64,000 nt of DNA from Streptomyces sp. CB01201 (lineage in GTDB: Bacteria; Actinomycetota; Actinomycetes; Streptomycetales; Streptomycetaceae), in the NCBI RefSeq assembly GCF_002803085.1, contig NZ_NNBJ01000030.1, positions 1 through 64,000 of the forward strand, written 5' to 3'. Every line of letters begins with the position of its first letter. Position 1 is the first letter of the stretch. Shown one piece after another: positions 39,861-47,496 of this stretch. The notes under the pieces were generated by a model that searched no databases, was not told the origin of the DNA, and was given only the letters and a program-made list of their open reading frames with translations. Made by a program: the position numbers and the translations under genes.

Positions 39861-40772
39861 GTGAACGTCGGCATCAACATCCCCACCGAACTCCCCGCCG
39901 CCGCGCAGGCCTACGCCGCCGCCGGCATCAAGGTCTTCCGCGTCCGGCGCAACAAGGCCCCCTACGCCAACTGCCCGCGGTGCGACCCCGAAAGCAGCCT
40001 CTACACCAAGCACCGCCCCGAGGACTGCGAGTGCGACGTCCCCACATGTCACGGCTTCTGGTCGGCTACGAACGACGTGGACCTCGTCACCCGCTGGTGG
40101 ACCGAAGAACCCGACGCGAACATCGGTGCGCCCTGCAAGCTCAACGGCTGGGCAGTCATCGACGTCGACCCGCGCAACGGCGGCTACACGTCGCTCTGCG
40201 GCATCGAGGCACGCGTCGGGGTCCTGCCCGGCACCACCATGCAGATCACCGGGGGCGACGGCCTCCACATGCTGTACCTATCTCCCGGCTTCGACCTGCC
40301 GAAGGAGCCGTTCCCCGGGGTCGAGTTCAAGCACAACAACTACGTCGTGCTCGCCCCGTCCGTCCACCAGTCCGGATGCCGGTATCAATGGCCCGGCACC
40401 GAGAACACCTTCTTCAAGCCCGAGACGCCGTGGCCGTCCACGCTCCTCCCGCGCAAGGAGAGGCCCAAGCTGTCCCTCCGCCACCACGGCCGCGCAACCT
40501 CGCTCTCCGGGATCCGGCGGCCCGGCAAGCACTGGACCGTAGACACCCTTGTCCAGCACGTCATGGACAGCCGGGAGGGCGACCGCAACAACCGTCTCTA
40601 CTTCGCCGCGTGCCGGGCTCACGAGACAGCATCCGAGGGGCACCTCGACCTACACGAAGCCCTCTCTGGCCTCTACGCCGCAGCCAGCGCCGTCGGCCTG
40701 GCTGAGAGGGACGCACACGCCACCATCGAGAGCGCTGCCAACCGGCCGTCCGACAGGTCGTGGGCCGCGTGA
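39861..40772 (+). CDS. Prim-Pol-type DNA primase/polymerase
   Basis: A 303-residue protein with a bifunctional primase-polymerase N-terminal domain at about residues 10-200. It includes PYANCPRCDPESSLYTKH and CDVPTCHGFWSAT (Cys-rich, probably zinc), the catalytic acidic motif WAVIDVDPRNGG, and the conserved TGGDGLHMLYL. Such proteins prime replication in phages and in pSAM2-type actinomycete integrative elements. GTG 39861 comes soon after GAAGAAGAG. The stop is overlapped by the start of the helicase gene (GTGA), and the two form a replication pair. Confidence 0.88.
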   Translation: MNVGINIPTELPAAAQAYAAAGIKVFRVRRNKAPYANCPRCDPESSLYTKHRPEDCECDVPTCHGFWSATNDVDLVTRWWTEEPDANIGAPCKLNGWAVIDVDPRNGGYTSLCGIEARVGVLPGTTMQITGGDGLHMLYLSPGFDLPKEPFPGVEFKHNNYVVLAPSVHQSGCRYQWPGTENTFFKPETPWPSTLLPRKERPKLSLRHHGRATSLSGIRRPGKHWTVDTLVQHVMDSREGDRNNRLYFAACRAHETASEGHLDLHEALSGLYAAASAVGLAERDAHATIESAANRPSDRSWAA

Positions 40773-41857
40773 CGACTACCGACTTCGAGGAGGCCGCCAC
40801 CAGATTCTGGGGCGACGGCGAACCGGGCTACGAAGAGCAGGGCCCGGACGGCGAAAACCCCACCAAGGCCCGCATCGAACAGCTCCGCTCTCTCCTGGTG
40901 ACGACCGACGGTCTCGACGGGATCCCCGAGCCCGAGCCGCTTATCGACGGGATGCTCTTCCTCGACTCGCTCGCATGGCTGTGGGGACCTCCCGGCAACG
41001 GGAAGTCGTTCGTCGCTCTGGACTGGTCGGCCTGCATCGCCCAGGGCATCCCGTGGGACCTGCGCGGCACGCGACGCGGGCAGGTGCTGTACCTCGTAGC
41101 CGAAGGCGTCTCGGGCATCCGCAAAAGGGTGCGGGCATGGGAGCACGAGTTCCGCGTCCCCATGGCCGGGGTGACCTTCCTTCCCGCCGCCGTCCAAATG
41201 ATCAACGGGATCGACCGGTCCGCCCTGATCGAGATCGTCAAGGAACTGCGTCCCGTTCTTGTCGTCATCGACACGCAGGCCCGAGCCACGGTCGGCGTCG
41301 ACGAGAACAGCAACACCGACGCGGGCAAGGTCGTCGACGCTGCCGAGAAGATCCGCGAGGCATCTGGCGCCTGCGTCTTGATGGTCCACCACTCCGGCAA
41401 GAGCGGCCTCGACATGCGCGGCGCATCCGCGTACAAGGGCGCCGCCACCTCCGAGATCAAGGTCACCAAGGACGGTGACTGGATCGACGTGCTCTGCGAG
41501 AAGCAGAAGGACGTCGAGGATTTCGCGCCCATCCGGCTTCGCCTCAAACCGGTGCAAACCTCATGCGTACTTACTGCCACGGACGACCCTGCCGCCACAA
41601 CCGCCTTGGCAGTAAATGCGACGCTCCTTCTGGACGTCATGCGGCAGTCATTTGGCAGCATCGGCGCCTCGTCGACGCAGCTCAAAGCGGCTGCGGGACT
41701 GGCTGACCGGACCTTCTACCGGGAGCTAAGTGTGCTGGTCGACAGGGGTTTGATCACCCGGACCGGAAGCGATGCACGTCCTCGCTATTACCTACCCGAG
41801 GACGCTCCGCCACTCATTACTGCCAACGCTGCCAACGCTGCCACTGGCAGCGACTGA
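40769..41857 (+). CDS. RepA-like AAA helicase/ATPase
   Basis: A 362-residue RecA-fold ATPase. Walker A is GPPGNGKSFVAL (about residues 72-80), Walker B lies in PVLVVIDTQARATVG, and a conserved HHSGKSGLDMRGAS follows, as in plasmid RepA hexameric helicases. The C-terminal 85 residues form a winged helix (STQLKAAAGLADRTFYRELSVLVDRGLITR). It would unwind DNA with the adjacent Prim-Pol protein. Near the 3' end the DNA repeats CTGCCAACG, encoding ANAANAA, which runs into a large hairpin. Confidence 0.88.
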   Translation: MTTTDFEEAATRFWGDGEPGYEEQGPDGENPTKARIEQLRSLLVTTDGLDGIPEPEPLIDGMLFLDSLAWLWGPPGNGKSFVALDWSACIAQGIPWDLRGTRRGQVLYLVAEGVSGIRKRVRAWEHEFRVPMAGVTFLPAAVQMINGIDRSALIEIVKELRPVLVVIDTQARATVGVDENSNTDAGKVVDAAEKIREASGACVLMVHHSGKSGLDMRGASAYKGAATSEIKVTKDGDWIDVLCEKQKDVEDFAPIRLRLKPVQTSCVLTATDDPAATTALAVNATLLLDVMRQSFGSIGASSTQLKAAAGLADRTFYRELSVLVDRGLITRTGSDARPRYYLPEDAPPLITANAANAATGSD

Positions 41858-41862
41858 CCATG

Positions 41863-41908
41863 ACTGCCAATACTGCCACCCCCCTTTAGGGGTGGCAGTG
41901 CTGGCAGT
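41863..41908 (+). terminator. Extended hairpin of CTGCCA repeats
   Basis: Left arm words ACTGCCA and ACTGCCACCCC pair with GGGGTGGCAGT and TGGCAGT; the loop is CCTTT. The hairpin begins 6 bases after the helicase stop, with several further TGCCA words just inside the gene. It could terminate transcription or bind a protein. Confidence 0.7.
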
Positions 41909-41936
41909 GACAGTGACCGCCAGCAAGGAGAACCAC

Positions 41937-42200
41937 ATGCCCTACTCCATCGGATCCGTTCTCAACACCACGCCGGCTGACCCGGGATGGACCGTCACCG
42001 TGACCTCACCGTCCAGCGGCGACCCGACCGCATGCCCGGTCGTCTGCTGGGCCACGGTCGTCGTCGGCCACGACGCCATCGGTCAGATGCGCACGGAGGT
42101 CCAGGCCGCCTTCGTCCTGGACCGCGAGATCTGGACGGTGCATGGCCTCAACCAGGTCATCGAGACCGTCTACCGCTTGAACGCCCCGGGCTCGCTGTGA
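41937..42200 (+). CDS. Hypothetical phage protein
   Basis: An 87-residue beta-rich protein (GWTVTVTSPSSGDPTACPVVCWATVVVGHD, VQAAFVLDREIWTVHGLNQVIETVYRLN). ATG 41937 has AAGGAG 7 bases upstream; the upstream part of the open frame is shadow. The stop overlaps the next GTG. No function recognised. Confidence 0.62.
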   Translation: MPYSIGSVLNTTPADPGWTVTVTSPSSGDPTACPVVCWATVVVGHDAIGQMRTEVQAAFVLDREIWTVHGLNQVIETVYRLNAPGSL

Positions 42201-42457
42201 ACGTCGACGACATAGTCGCGGCCAAGGTCGAGGCCGCCCGCGCCCGCATCGAGGCGACCAAGCGCCGCCGGGCCGCCCTCGCCGCCGCCCGCCAGCGCGG
42301 CCTCGCCCACCGGCACGCCGCCAAGCTCCGCAACCTGCATAGCCGAGACGGCGACGCAGATATGGGCCAGCCGCCCACAACCGTGGGGCTGCGCCCCACG
42401 GTTCACCCCGACCGTGGGGACATGCCCACGGTCCCTTCACCCGAGGAGACCCGGTGA
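42197..42457 (+). CDS. Hypothetical basic phage protein
   Basis: An 86-residue protein with a strongly basic helical first half (AAKVEAARARIEATKRRRAALAAARQRGLAHRHAAKLRNLH) that could bind nucleic acid, and a Pro-rich second half. The second half is encoded by inverted repeats of CCGTGGGG, so its sequence may be dictated by DNA or RNA structure. GTG start overlaps the preceding stop. Confidence 0.58.
   Translation: MNVDDIVAAKVEAARARIEATKRRRAALAAARQRGLAHRHAAKLRNLHSRDGDADMGQPPTTVGLRPTVHPDRGDMPTVPSPEETR
42379..42433. promoter_or_regulatory. Two adjacent perfect inverted repeats inside a coding region
   Basis: AACCGTGGGG / CCCCACGGTT (5-base loop) is followed 6 bases later by GACCGTGGG / CCCACGGTC (6-base loop). 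The same octamer thus occurs four times in alternating orientation within 55 bp, at the end of the 42197 gene and before the 42454 gene. A protein-binding site or RNA structure is likely. Confidence 0.7.
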
Positions 42458-42675
42458 GCAACGACTTCACCGACGCCGACGCCAAGGCCATCTGCGCCGA
42501 GCTCGGTATCGAGACCAAGACCATCACCGACGCCTTCGGCCGCACCCACGTCGTCGTCAACGCGGTCGGCATGCGCAAGCTCGCCGACCACGCGCCGATC
42601 GGCGCCGCAGCCGCGCACGCCACGGTCGACCAGCTCTTGGCGGCCGCCCGCGACCGCCACGAGGAGAACGGGTGA
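42454..42675 (+). CDS. Hypothetical small phage protein
   Basis: A 73-residue protein (ADAKAICAELGIETKTITDAFGRTHVVVNAVGMRKLADHAPIG, then ATVDQLLAAARDRH). GTG 42454 overlaps the preceding stop and GAGGAG lies upstream. No family recognised. It ends the block before a terminator. Confidence 0.6.
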   Translation: MSNDFTDADAKAICAELGIETKTITDAFGRTHVVVNAVGMRKLADHAPIGAAAAHATVDQLLAAARDRHEENG

Positions 42676-42744
42676 TCACCACAGACCCGGCGGCATGACC
42701 TCCATTACGGAGGCCTTGCTCTCTGCTCTGACCCGCACGACACC

Positions 42745-42773
42745 GGCCGGGCCCGCGGATATCGGGCCCGGCC
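42745..42773 (+). terminator. Strong hairpin terminator before ssb
   Basis: Perfect 11-bp arms GGCCGGGCCCG / CGGGCCCGGCC with a 7-base loop. Its presence before ssb indicates a separate promoter for the ssb unit. Confidence 0.8.
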
Positions 42774-42795
42774 TCCCTCCCAGCATCCCGTAGTT

Positions 42796-42812
42796 GTGAC
42801 CGTCACGGTCAC
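42796..42812. promoter_or_regulatory. 17-bp palindrome upstream of ssb
   Basis: GTGACCGT-C-ACGGTCAC is a perfect palindrome around one central base, 24 bases before the ssb ATG. It is a candidate operator for the ssb transcript. Confidence 0.5.
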
Positions 42813-42836
42813 AGCGCTCACCCGAAGGAGTCCGCC

Positions 42837-43319
42837 ATGGCAGGCGAGACCGTGATCACCGTCGTCGGCAACCTGGTCGACGACCCCGAACTCCGCTTCA
42901 CCCCGGCCGGCGCTGCCGTCGCCAAGTTCCGCATCGCGTCCACCCCGCGCATCTTCGACCGTCAGACCAACGAGTGGAAGGACGGCGACGCCCTCTTCCT
43001 GACCTGCTCGGTGTGGCGCCAGGCCGCCGAGAACGCGGCCGAGACCCTCACCCGCGGCATGCGCGTCATCGTCCAAGGCCGCCTCAAGCAGCGGTCCTAC
43101 GAGGACCGCGAGCAGGTGAAACGGACCGTGTACGAGCTGGACGTCGACGAGGTCGGCCCGAGCCTGCTGCGCGCCAGCGCCAAGGTCACCAAGAATGCGC
43201 CCTCCGGCGGCACCCGTACCGCTCCCCCGGCCGCACAGCCTGCCACTGGCGGATGGGGCAGCGCGCAGCCTGCCGCGGCCGCTCCGGCCTCCGGCTACTC
43301 CGACGAACCGCCCTTCTAG
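42837..43319 (+). CDS. ssb: Single-stranded DNA-binding protein
   Basis: A 160-residue SSB. The OB fold fills residues 1-110 (ETVITVVGNLVDDPELRFTPAGAAVAKFRIAS, FLTCSVWRQAAENAAETLTRGMRVIVQGRLKQRSYE). A disordered Gly/Pro/Ala-rich linker follows, and the tail ends in the acidic tip YSDEPPF, close to the classic DDDIPF tip that recruits replication partners. ATG 42837 has AAGGAG 9 bases upstream. It serves phage replication with the Prim-Pol and helicase genes. Confidence 0.95.
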   Translation: MAGETVITVVGNLVDDPELRFTPAGAAVAKFRIASTPRIFDRQTNEWKDGDALFLTCSVWRQAAENAAETLTRGMRVIVQGRLKQRSYEDREQVKRTVYELDVDEVGPSLLRASAKVTKNAPSGGTRTAPPAAQPATGGWGSAQPAAAAPASGYSDEPPF

Positions 43320-43331
43320 GAGGCGACCACC

Positions 43332-43538
43332 ATGGACATCAGCAGCCTGGCCATCGGCGCCGAGTTGGGCGCCGCCCTGACGCTCGTCAGCTACAACTTG
43401 GCCGTCATCGCCGGACAGCGCGCCCGGCGCCGCGATCAGATCGTCGCGAACCGGGAGCTCAAGAAGATGAACGCCGATCTGTTCCTGATCGACTTCAAAG
43501 CGGAACGCCTGCGCATCTGGATGCGGAGCGCCCGGTGA
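43332..43538 (+). CDS. Small membrane protein
   Basis: A 68-residue protein with one N-terminal helix (ELGAALTLVSYNLAVIAG) and a basic cytosolic tail (QRARRRDQIVANRELKKMNADLF). ATG 43332 has GGAGG 8 bases upstream. The stop overlaps the next GTG (GTGA). No function recognised. Confidence 0.65.
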   Translation: MDISSLAIGAELGAALTLVSYNLAVIAGQRARRRDQIVANRELKKMNADLFLIDFKAERLRIWMRSAR

Positions 43539-44209
43539 TCTGTCTCCTGTGCGAGCGGCACGACGCGATGGGCGGCTACCTCTGCCCCGGCTGCGCCAAG
43601 GCGACCATCGTCCGCCTGGAACTACTGCCCAGGCTGTACGAGGGCCTGGCCGCGTTCCTCCACCCCGGCGCCCCGGTCCGCGTTGGCAGGGTGTCTGCCG
43701 CCGTGGACGCCCCCATGCCCGTTGCCGAGCTGCCCCTGACGATGCGCGGCCCGGGCGGCATGGTCGGCGTCACCGAGGACTGGCTGTCCGCCCTGCACCA
43801 GGACCGGCGGATGAGCGAGCCCGCCAGGCTGGGGACACACGAGCAGCGCCTGGCCCGCGCGGTTGCCGGGCTGCTGGCGAACATGCCGTGGATCGTCATG
43901 GCCTGGCCGACGGCCGGGGCGTTCGCCGAGGAGATCCGCGAGATCGCCAACTCGGCCCGCTCGGTGATCAGTCCCACCGATCCGACCGAGGTCGGGAAGC
44001 GCATCGGCGCCTGCCCGGCGATCGACGCCTCGGGTGTGATCTGCGGGGCCATCCTGCGGCACCGTCCCGGCGAGACCGTCATCGTCTGCCCGTGGTGCAA
44101 CTGCTCGTTCCCGCCGGCCACCTGGCCCGGCCTGAAGGCGTTCATCGACCACGACGAGCGGAACGAAACCCGTCACGAAAAGGAGGCGGCATGGCCGAGC
44201 GCATCGTGA
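43535..44209 (+). CDS. Zinc-ribbon-containing hypothetical phage protein
   Basis: A 224-residue protein with C-x2-C pairs at the N-terminus (CLLCERHDAMGGYLCPGC) and C-terminal Cys pairs (CPAIDASGVICG, CPWCNCSF). This pattern is typical of zinc-binding proteins encoded by actinophages. The middle is helical. GTG 43535 is chosen from the overlap with the preceding stop. Function unknown, possibly DNA or RNA binding. Confidence 0.65.
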   Translation: MICLLCERHDAMGGYLCPGCAKATIVRLELLPRLYEGLAAFLHPGAPVRVGRVSAAVDAPMPVAELPLTMRGPGGMVGVTEDWLSALHQDRRMSEPARLGTHEQRLARAVAGLLANMPWIVMAWPTAGAFAEEIREIANSARSVISPTDPTEVGKRIGACPAIDASGVICGAILRHRPGETVIVCPWCNCSFPPATWPGLKAFIDHDERNETRHEKEAAWPSAS

Positions 44210-44382
44210 CCTGCCGGTACCTGAAGGCCTTCGACACGCAGTGCACGGCCGAGGCGATCGACCCGGACGGCGAAGTGCTGATCTGCGTGCGGCACGCCGC
44301 GAAAGTGATGCGCACCGTCCAGGCCGCCGAGGCCTCGCTCAACCGGGCGTTCGACCGTCCGTCCCGCCATCGCTCGAACTAG
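44191..44382 (+). CDS. Small Cys-containing phage protein
   Basis: A 63-residue protein (TCRYLKAFDTQCTAEAIDPDGEVLICVRHAAKVMRTVQ) with Cys/His residues spaced to bind one metal. ATG 44191 has AAGGAGG 6 bases upstream, strong enough to accept the 19-bp overlap with the previous gene. No function recognised. Confidence 0.65.
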   Translation: MAERIVTCRYLKAFDTQCTAEAIDPDGEVLICVRHAAKVMRTVQAAEASLNRAFDRPSRHRSN

Positions 44383-44415
44383 CGGCAAAATTATGGAAGT
44401 TGAGCTGCGACCCCC

Positions 44416-44445
44416 TTGCGTTCCAACCCTAGGGTTGGATACGGT
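44416..44445 (+). promoter_or_regulatory. Promoter with 16-bp perfect palindrome in the spacer
   Basis: TTGCGT (-35) and TACGGT (-10) are 18 bases apart, and the spacer is filled by the perfect palindrome CCAACCCTAGGGTTGG (44423-44438). The predicted start site falls at or next to the ATG at 44453. A repressor on this palindrome would block polymerase. Confidence 0.75.
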
Positions 44446-44452
44446 TCAGGGG

Positions 44453-44680
44453 ATGGAAGCGAAACCCTGGCGGGATCGCGTACAGCAAGAGGAAGAGCTG
44501 GTGGAACAGCTCCAACTCCAGGTATCGCAGGCCGCCAAACGCCGAGCGGAAGCCCTGCTCGAAGGAGTCGCAGAACTCGGCTCCGTGGCCGAGGTCGCAA
44601 GAGCCCTCGGCCGCAGCTGGAACGCCGTAGACAAGGCGATCAAGAAGAACGGGCCGAGCAAGCCCAGCACAACCAAATAG
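44453..44680 (+). CDS. Small HTH protein, probably autoregulated
   Basis: A 75-residue protein with a coiled-coil N-terminal half (DRVQQEEELVEQLQLQVSQAAKRRAEALLEG) and a C-terminal helix-turn-helix (LGSVAEVARALGRSWNAVDKAIKK). ATG 44453 is preferred to ATG 44393 because a promoter ends just before it, so the mRNA would be leaderless. The coiled coil would make a dimer able to read the palindrome in its own promoter. A terminator follows, so this is a one-gene unit. Target beyond itself is unknown. Confidence 0.72.
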   Translation: MEAKPWRDRVQQEEELVEQLQLQVSQAAKRRAEALLEGVAELGSVAEVARALGRSWNAVDKAIKKNGPSKPSTTK

Positions 44681-44699
44681 AGCAGGGGCCGGACGACAG

Positions 44700-44727
44700 C
44701 TCTCCCGGGTGGTGGAACACCCGAGAG
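44700..44727 (+). terminator. Hairpin terminator
   Basis: CTCTC and GGGTG pair with CACCC and GAGAG around a GTGGAA loop, with a two-base bulge. It lies about 20 bases after the stop of the small HTH gene. Confidence 0.65.
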
Positions 44728-44788
44728 GCGCGCGCGTCGCCCGACCCCCTGACCGAGCGTTTCCTGACTAGACCAGGAGGCATCGGCT

Positions 44789-45094
44789 ATGGCCGATCAT
44801 TCCACGGGCACGCCCGCGTGCGTAGCCCAGCCCACCACGGACGACAACGTCCGGACCGTCCTCGTTGCGATCGCCGACCGGCTCACCAAGGTCCGGCCCG
44901 CCGGCGCGATGACCGAGGAATCCCGCCTCGCCCGCGCCCTCGCCCACACCGTCGAACTCCTCGGCTACGGCCGGGACGCCGAAGAGGCCGAGCACAGCGT
45001 CATCGCGCTCATGCCGCGCATCACCCGCCCGATCACCCGAGGCGAATACGCCCTCCTCCTCCGCAAGATCATCGCGGGGGGTGAGGAACTGTGA
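44789..45094 (+). CDS. Hypothetical phage protein
   Basis: A 101-residue helical protein (DDNVRTVLVAIADRLTKV, SRLARALAHTVELLGY, ITRGEYALLLRKIIAGG). ATG 44789 has AGGAGG 9 bases upstream. The stop overlaps the next GTG. No function recognised. Confidence 0.62.
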   Translation: MADHSTGTPACVAQPTTDDNVRTVLVAIADRLTKVRPAGAMTEESRLARALAHTVELLGYGRDAEEAEHSVIALMPRITRPITRGEYALLLRKIIAGGEEL

Positions 45095-45699
45095 GCGGCG
45101 ACAACATCGAGCCCCTCACCGGGATCCCGCAGGAGCGCCTCGACTGGCACTGGGGCGCCCTTGCCCACGACCCCGTCGTCTGCGCCGCCGAGCAGCCCGG
45201 CCAGCCCGGCTACCCGTGCATCCACAACACCCTGCACCACCCGCACCACGAGGACGTCCTCGGCCGAACCTGGCCGCTGCACGAACGGCGCCTGTTCGTC
45301 GCTCCGCCGCGCCTGATCGCCGGTGACGACCGCACCATCACCCTGGACACCACCGACCACGGCCCCGTGGTCCTGACCTGCCCGGCCTGGTGCATCGGCC
45401 ACGACAGCTCACCCGGCGCGCGCATCGACATCTCCCACGAGAGCGTCGAGACCGTCCTGACGCTGCCCACGCCCGAAGGGGACGTCGACCATCTGACCGT
45501 CCTGTTCGAGCAGCGGCCCTTCGTGGCCATGTCGCCCGGTACGGGGATGTTCGCCAACGTTGAGATCAACGGCATGTTCCACCCCGCAGGTCCCGCAGAC
45601 CTCGACGCCATCGCCGACGGCCTCGTCGCGAACGCCGCCGAACTCCGGGCCACCGCCCGCCGGCTCGCCGACATGGTTGCCGAGGAGCAGCCGCGGTGA
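45091..45699 (+). CDS. DUF6907-like protein
   Basis: A 202-residue protein. The segment LTCPAWCIGHD, followed by strands (SVETVLTLPTPEG, HLTVLFEQRPF) and the helix DLDAIADGLVANAAELRATARRLADM, matches the P-x-W-C-x3-H pattern that I recall as DUF6907 in Streptomyces plasmids and phages. The N-terminal part holds further Cys/His residues (CAAEQPGQPGYPCIHNTLHHPHH). GTG 45091 overlaps the previous stop. Function unknown. Confidence 0.65.
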   Translation: MSGDNIEPLTGIPQERLDWHWGALAHDPVVCAAEQPGQPGYPCIHNTLHHPHHEDVLGRTWPLHERRLFVAPPRLIAGDDRTITLDTTDHGPVVLTCPAWCIGHDSSPGARIDISHESVETVLTLPTPEGDVDHLTVLFEQRPFVAMSPGTGMFANVEINGMFHPAGPADLDAIADGLVANAAELRATARRLADMVAEEQPR

Positions 45700-47024
45700 A
45701 CCAGTACTACACGTGGGCATCCGCCCACCCCTGGCCTGCCGGGGCGGCGTGCGCCGCCGCCCTGGCGGTCGCCGGGGGCACCATCCAGGCGGGCCGCGCA
45801 CTCCTGCGCGGCTGGGACCGCCCGCCGGCCGCCGTGGTCGCCGCCGCGATCGCCGCCGCCGGCTGCACCGCCTACAGCGCCGACACCTCCTGGCGGTTCG
45901 CCGCCGATCACCTCGCCATGACCGACACGGCCGAACGCGCCGTCATGTTCGCCGCCGGTGAGGGCGCCCTGTTCTCCACCGCGCTCATGGCCCGGCAGAA
46001 CCTCAACACCAGCGGCGCGCCCGGCGTACCCGGCGCCCTGGTCTGGGTCATCACCGGCGTCCAGATCATCCCCGCCTTCGCCGAGTCCGGGATCATCGGC
46101 GGAACCGTCCGCGCCTTCGTCGGCCCGATCCTCGCCGCGCTCCTGTGGCACCTCGCCATGGGCATCGAGCTGCGGCACGCCAAGCCCGGCGCCGGATCCC
46201 AGTCGCTGGCCGCTCTCGTCGCCCGCGAACTGCGCGAGCGGCTGCTGTCCCGGCTCGGCCTGGCCGTCCGCGACCGCACCGCCGAACAGATCACCCGCGA
46301 CCGGTGGACAGCCCGCGCCGTCGACCTCGCCGCGCAGCTGGCCGGCATGCAGGCCTCCGACCGCGGCCACGCCCGCCTGGCCCGCCGCCTGTCCAAAGCG
46401 GTCGGCCGCGCACAGGTCGGCGCGCATCCGCAACAGCGGCGCGCACTCCTGCAACTCCTCTCGGCCCGGCTGCACTCGGCTGCACTCGCCACCCTCGACC
46501 TGCCCTCGCCGTGGGACATCCGCGAACCCGTCCGGCCGCCGAAGCCGGCGCCGGTCATCGCCTACCGGGAGCTGCGCGAGATGCAGCCGATGGACGCCGT
46601 ACTCGCCGCATCCCGGGCGCATCCCGCCCTGCAACCGGACGAGCTGTGCGCCCTGCTCGGCGACCACGGCGTGGTCGTCTCCCCGACCCAGGTCGACATC
46701 GCCCTGCGCAGCTCTGCATCCGCGCATCCGCGCGCGCTCCTGCGTGCATCCGCCGCAGACCAGACCCTGTTCGCGGTCCATGCCCGGATAGACGAACAGC
46801 CGTCGCCGGACGCGTATCCGGGCGAGCCAGATGCACCGGATGCAGACGAGCCGGATGCGGATGCAGACCGCGCCCTGCTTCCGGATGCGCGCCGCGTCGA
46901 CCAGGACCACGCAGCCCGTCACGGCCGCACGGCGCCGCTCCGCGTGTTGCAGAAGCAGCTGCGCATCGGCCAGCCGCGCGCCCAGCGGATGCGCGCACTC
47001 CTCGACGAGGAGACGCACCCGTGA
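45696..47024 (+). CDS. Spread/DUF2637-like membrane protein with C-terminal DNA-binding-like region
   Basis: A 442-residue protein. Four membrane helices fill residues 12-165 (AAALAVAGGTIQAG, VVAAAIAAAGCTAYS, AVMFAAGEGALFSTALMA, LVWVITGVQIIPAFAE, FVGPILAALLWHL). The pattern with E in the third helix and R/P before the last resembles the DUF2637/SpdB-type spread proteins of actinomycete plasmids and AICEs. The cytosolic remainder has winged-helix-like segments (LQPDELCALLGDHGVVVSPTQVDIALR; TAPLRVLQKQLRIGQPRAQRMRALL) and an Asp-rich linker. GTG/ATG overlap links it to the preceding gene. Function inferred only. Confidence 0.6.
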   Translation: MNQYYTWASAHPWPAGAACAAALAVAGGTIQAGRALLRGWDRPPAAVVAAAIAAAGCTAYSADTSWRFAADHLAMTDTAERAVMFAAGEGALFSTALMARQNLNTSGAPGVPGALVWVITGVQIIPAFAESGIIGGTVRAFVGPILAALLWHLAMGIELRHAKPGAGSQSLAALVARELRERLLSRLGLAVRDRTAEQITRDRWTARAVDLAAQLAGMQASDRGHARLARRLSKAVGRAQVGAHPQQRRALLQLLSARLHSAALATLDLPSPWDIREPVRPPKPAPVIAYRELREMQPMDAVLAASRAHPALQPDELCALLGDHGVVVSPTQVDIALRSSASAHPRALLRASAADQTLFAVHARIDEQPSPDAYPGEPDAPDADEPDADADRALLPDARRVDQDHAARHGRTAPLRVLQKQLRIGQPRAQRMRALLDEETHP

Positions 47025-47185
47025 TCACCTTCCACGGCCTCGGCTACTGGGGCCTGTTCGCCGGACTGTCCGGGCTCGCACTCCTGCGCCTGCTCCCCCG
47101 TGACAGCGCCGCCCACCGCATCCTGCGCCGCGCCCTGCTCACCGCGGCCGCCATCGTCGCCGCGATCGTCGCGCTCTCGTACTGA
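47021..47185 (+). CDS. Small two-helix membrane protein
   Basis: A 54-residue protein with two helices (YWGLFAGLSGLALLRLL and ALLTAAAIVAAIVALSY) joined by a basic loop. GTG 47021 overlaps the preceding stop and GAGGAG lies upstream. It is the second of four consecutive membrane genes. Confidence 0.65.
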   Translation: MITFHGLGYWGLFAGLSGLALLRLLPRDSAAHRILRRALLTAAAIVAAIVALSY

Positions 47186-47194
47186 GGAACCCTC

Positions 47195-47494
47195 ATGAAG
47201 ACCAGCCTGCTCGCCGCCATCGACACCGCGACCAACCGGACCATGGCCGCACCCAACTCGCCCTCGGGACAGGGCGGCTCCGTCCCCATCTCGGTCCTGC
47301 TGATCATCGTGCTCGGGCTGTGGGCCTGGAACATGCACAAGCACGGCAAGGACACCAAGAAGCTGAACCTCCTGCCCGGCTTCGTCTGCCTCGGCCTCGG
47401 CCTGTCCCTGTCCGGGACCCAGATCGGCGGCATGATCGGCCAGATCTTCGGCAACGTCGCCTCCATGCTCGCCACGTTCGCCGGCAACGCCTGA
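47195..47494 (+). CDS. Small membrane protein
   Basis: A 99-residue protein with two helices (VPISVLLIIVLGLWAWNM; LLPGFVCLGLGLSLSGTQIGGMIGQIFG) around a basic loop (HKHGKDTKK). Similar small proteins accompany spread genes on Streptomyces plasmids, from memory. ATG 47195 follows GAGGAA. Confidence 0.65.
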   Translation: MKTSLLAAIDTATNRTMAAPNSPSGQGGSVPISVLLIIVLGLWAWNMHKHGKDTKKLNLLPGFVCLGLGLSLSGTQIGGMIGQIFGNVASMLATFAGNA

Positions 47495-47496
47495 CC

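Noticed and set aside
42697..42795. 32-codon ORF before ssb
   Set aside because: It runs through a perfect terminator hairpin and lacks a ribosome site; probably chance.
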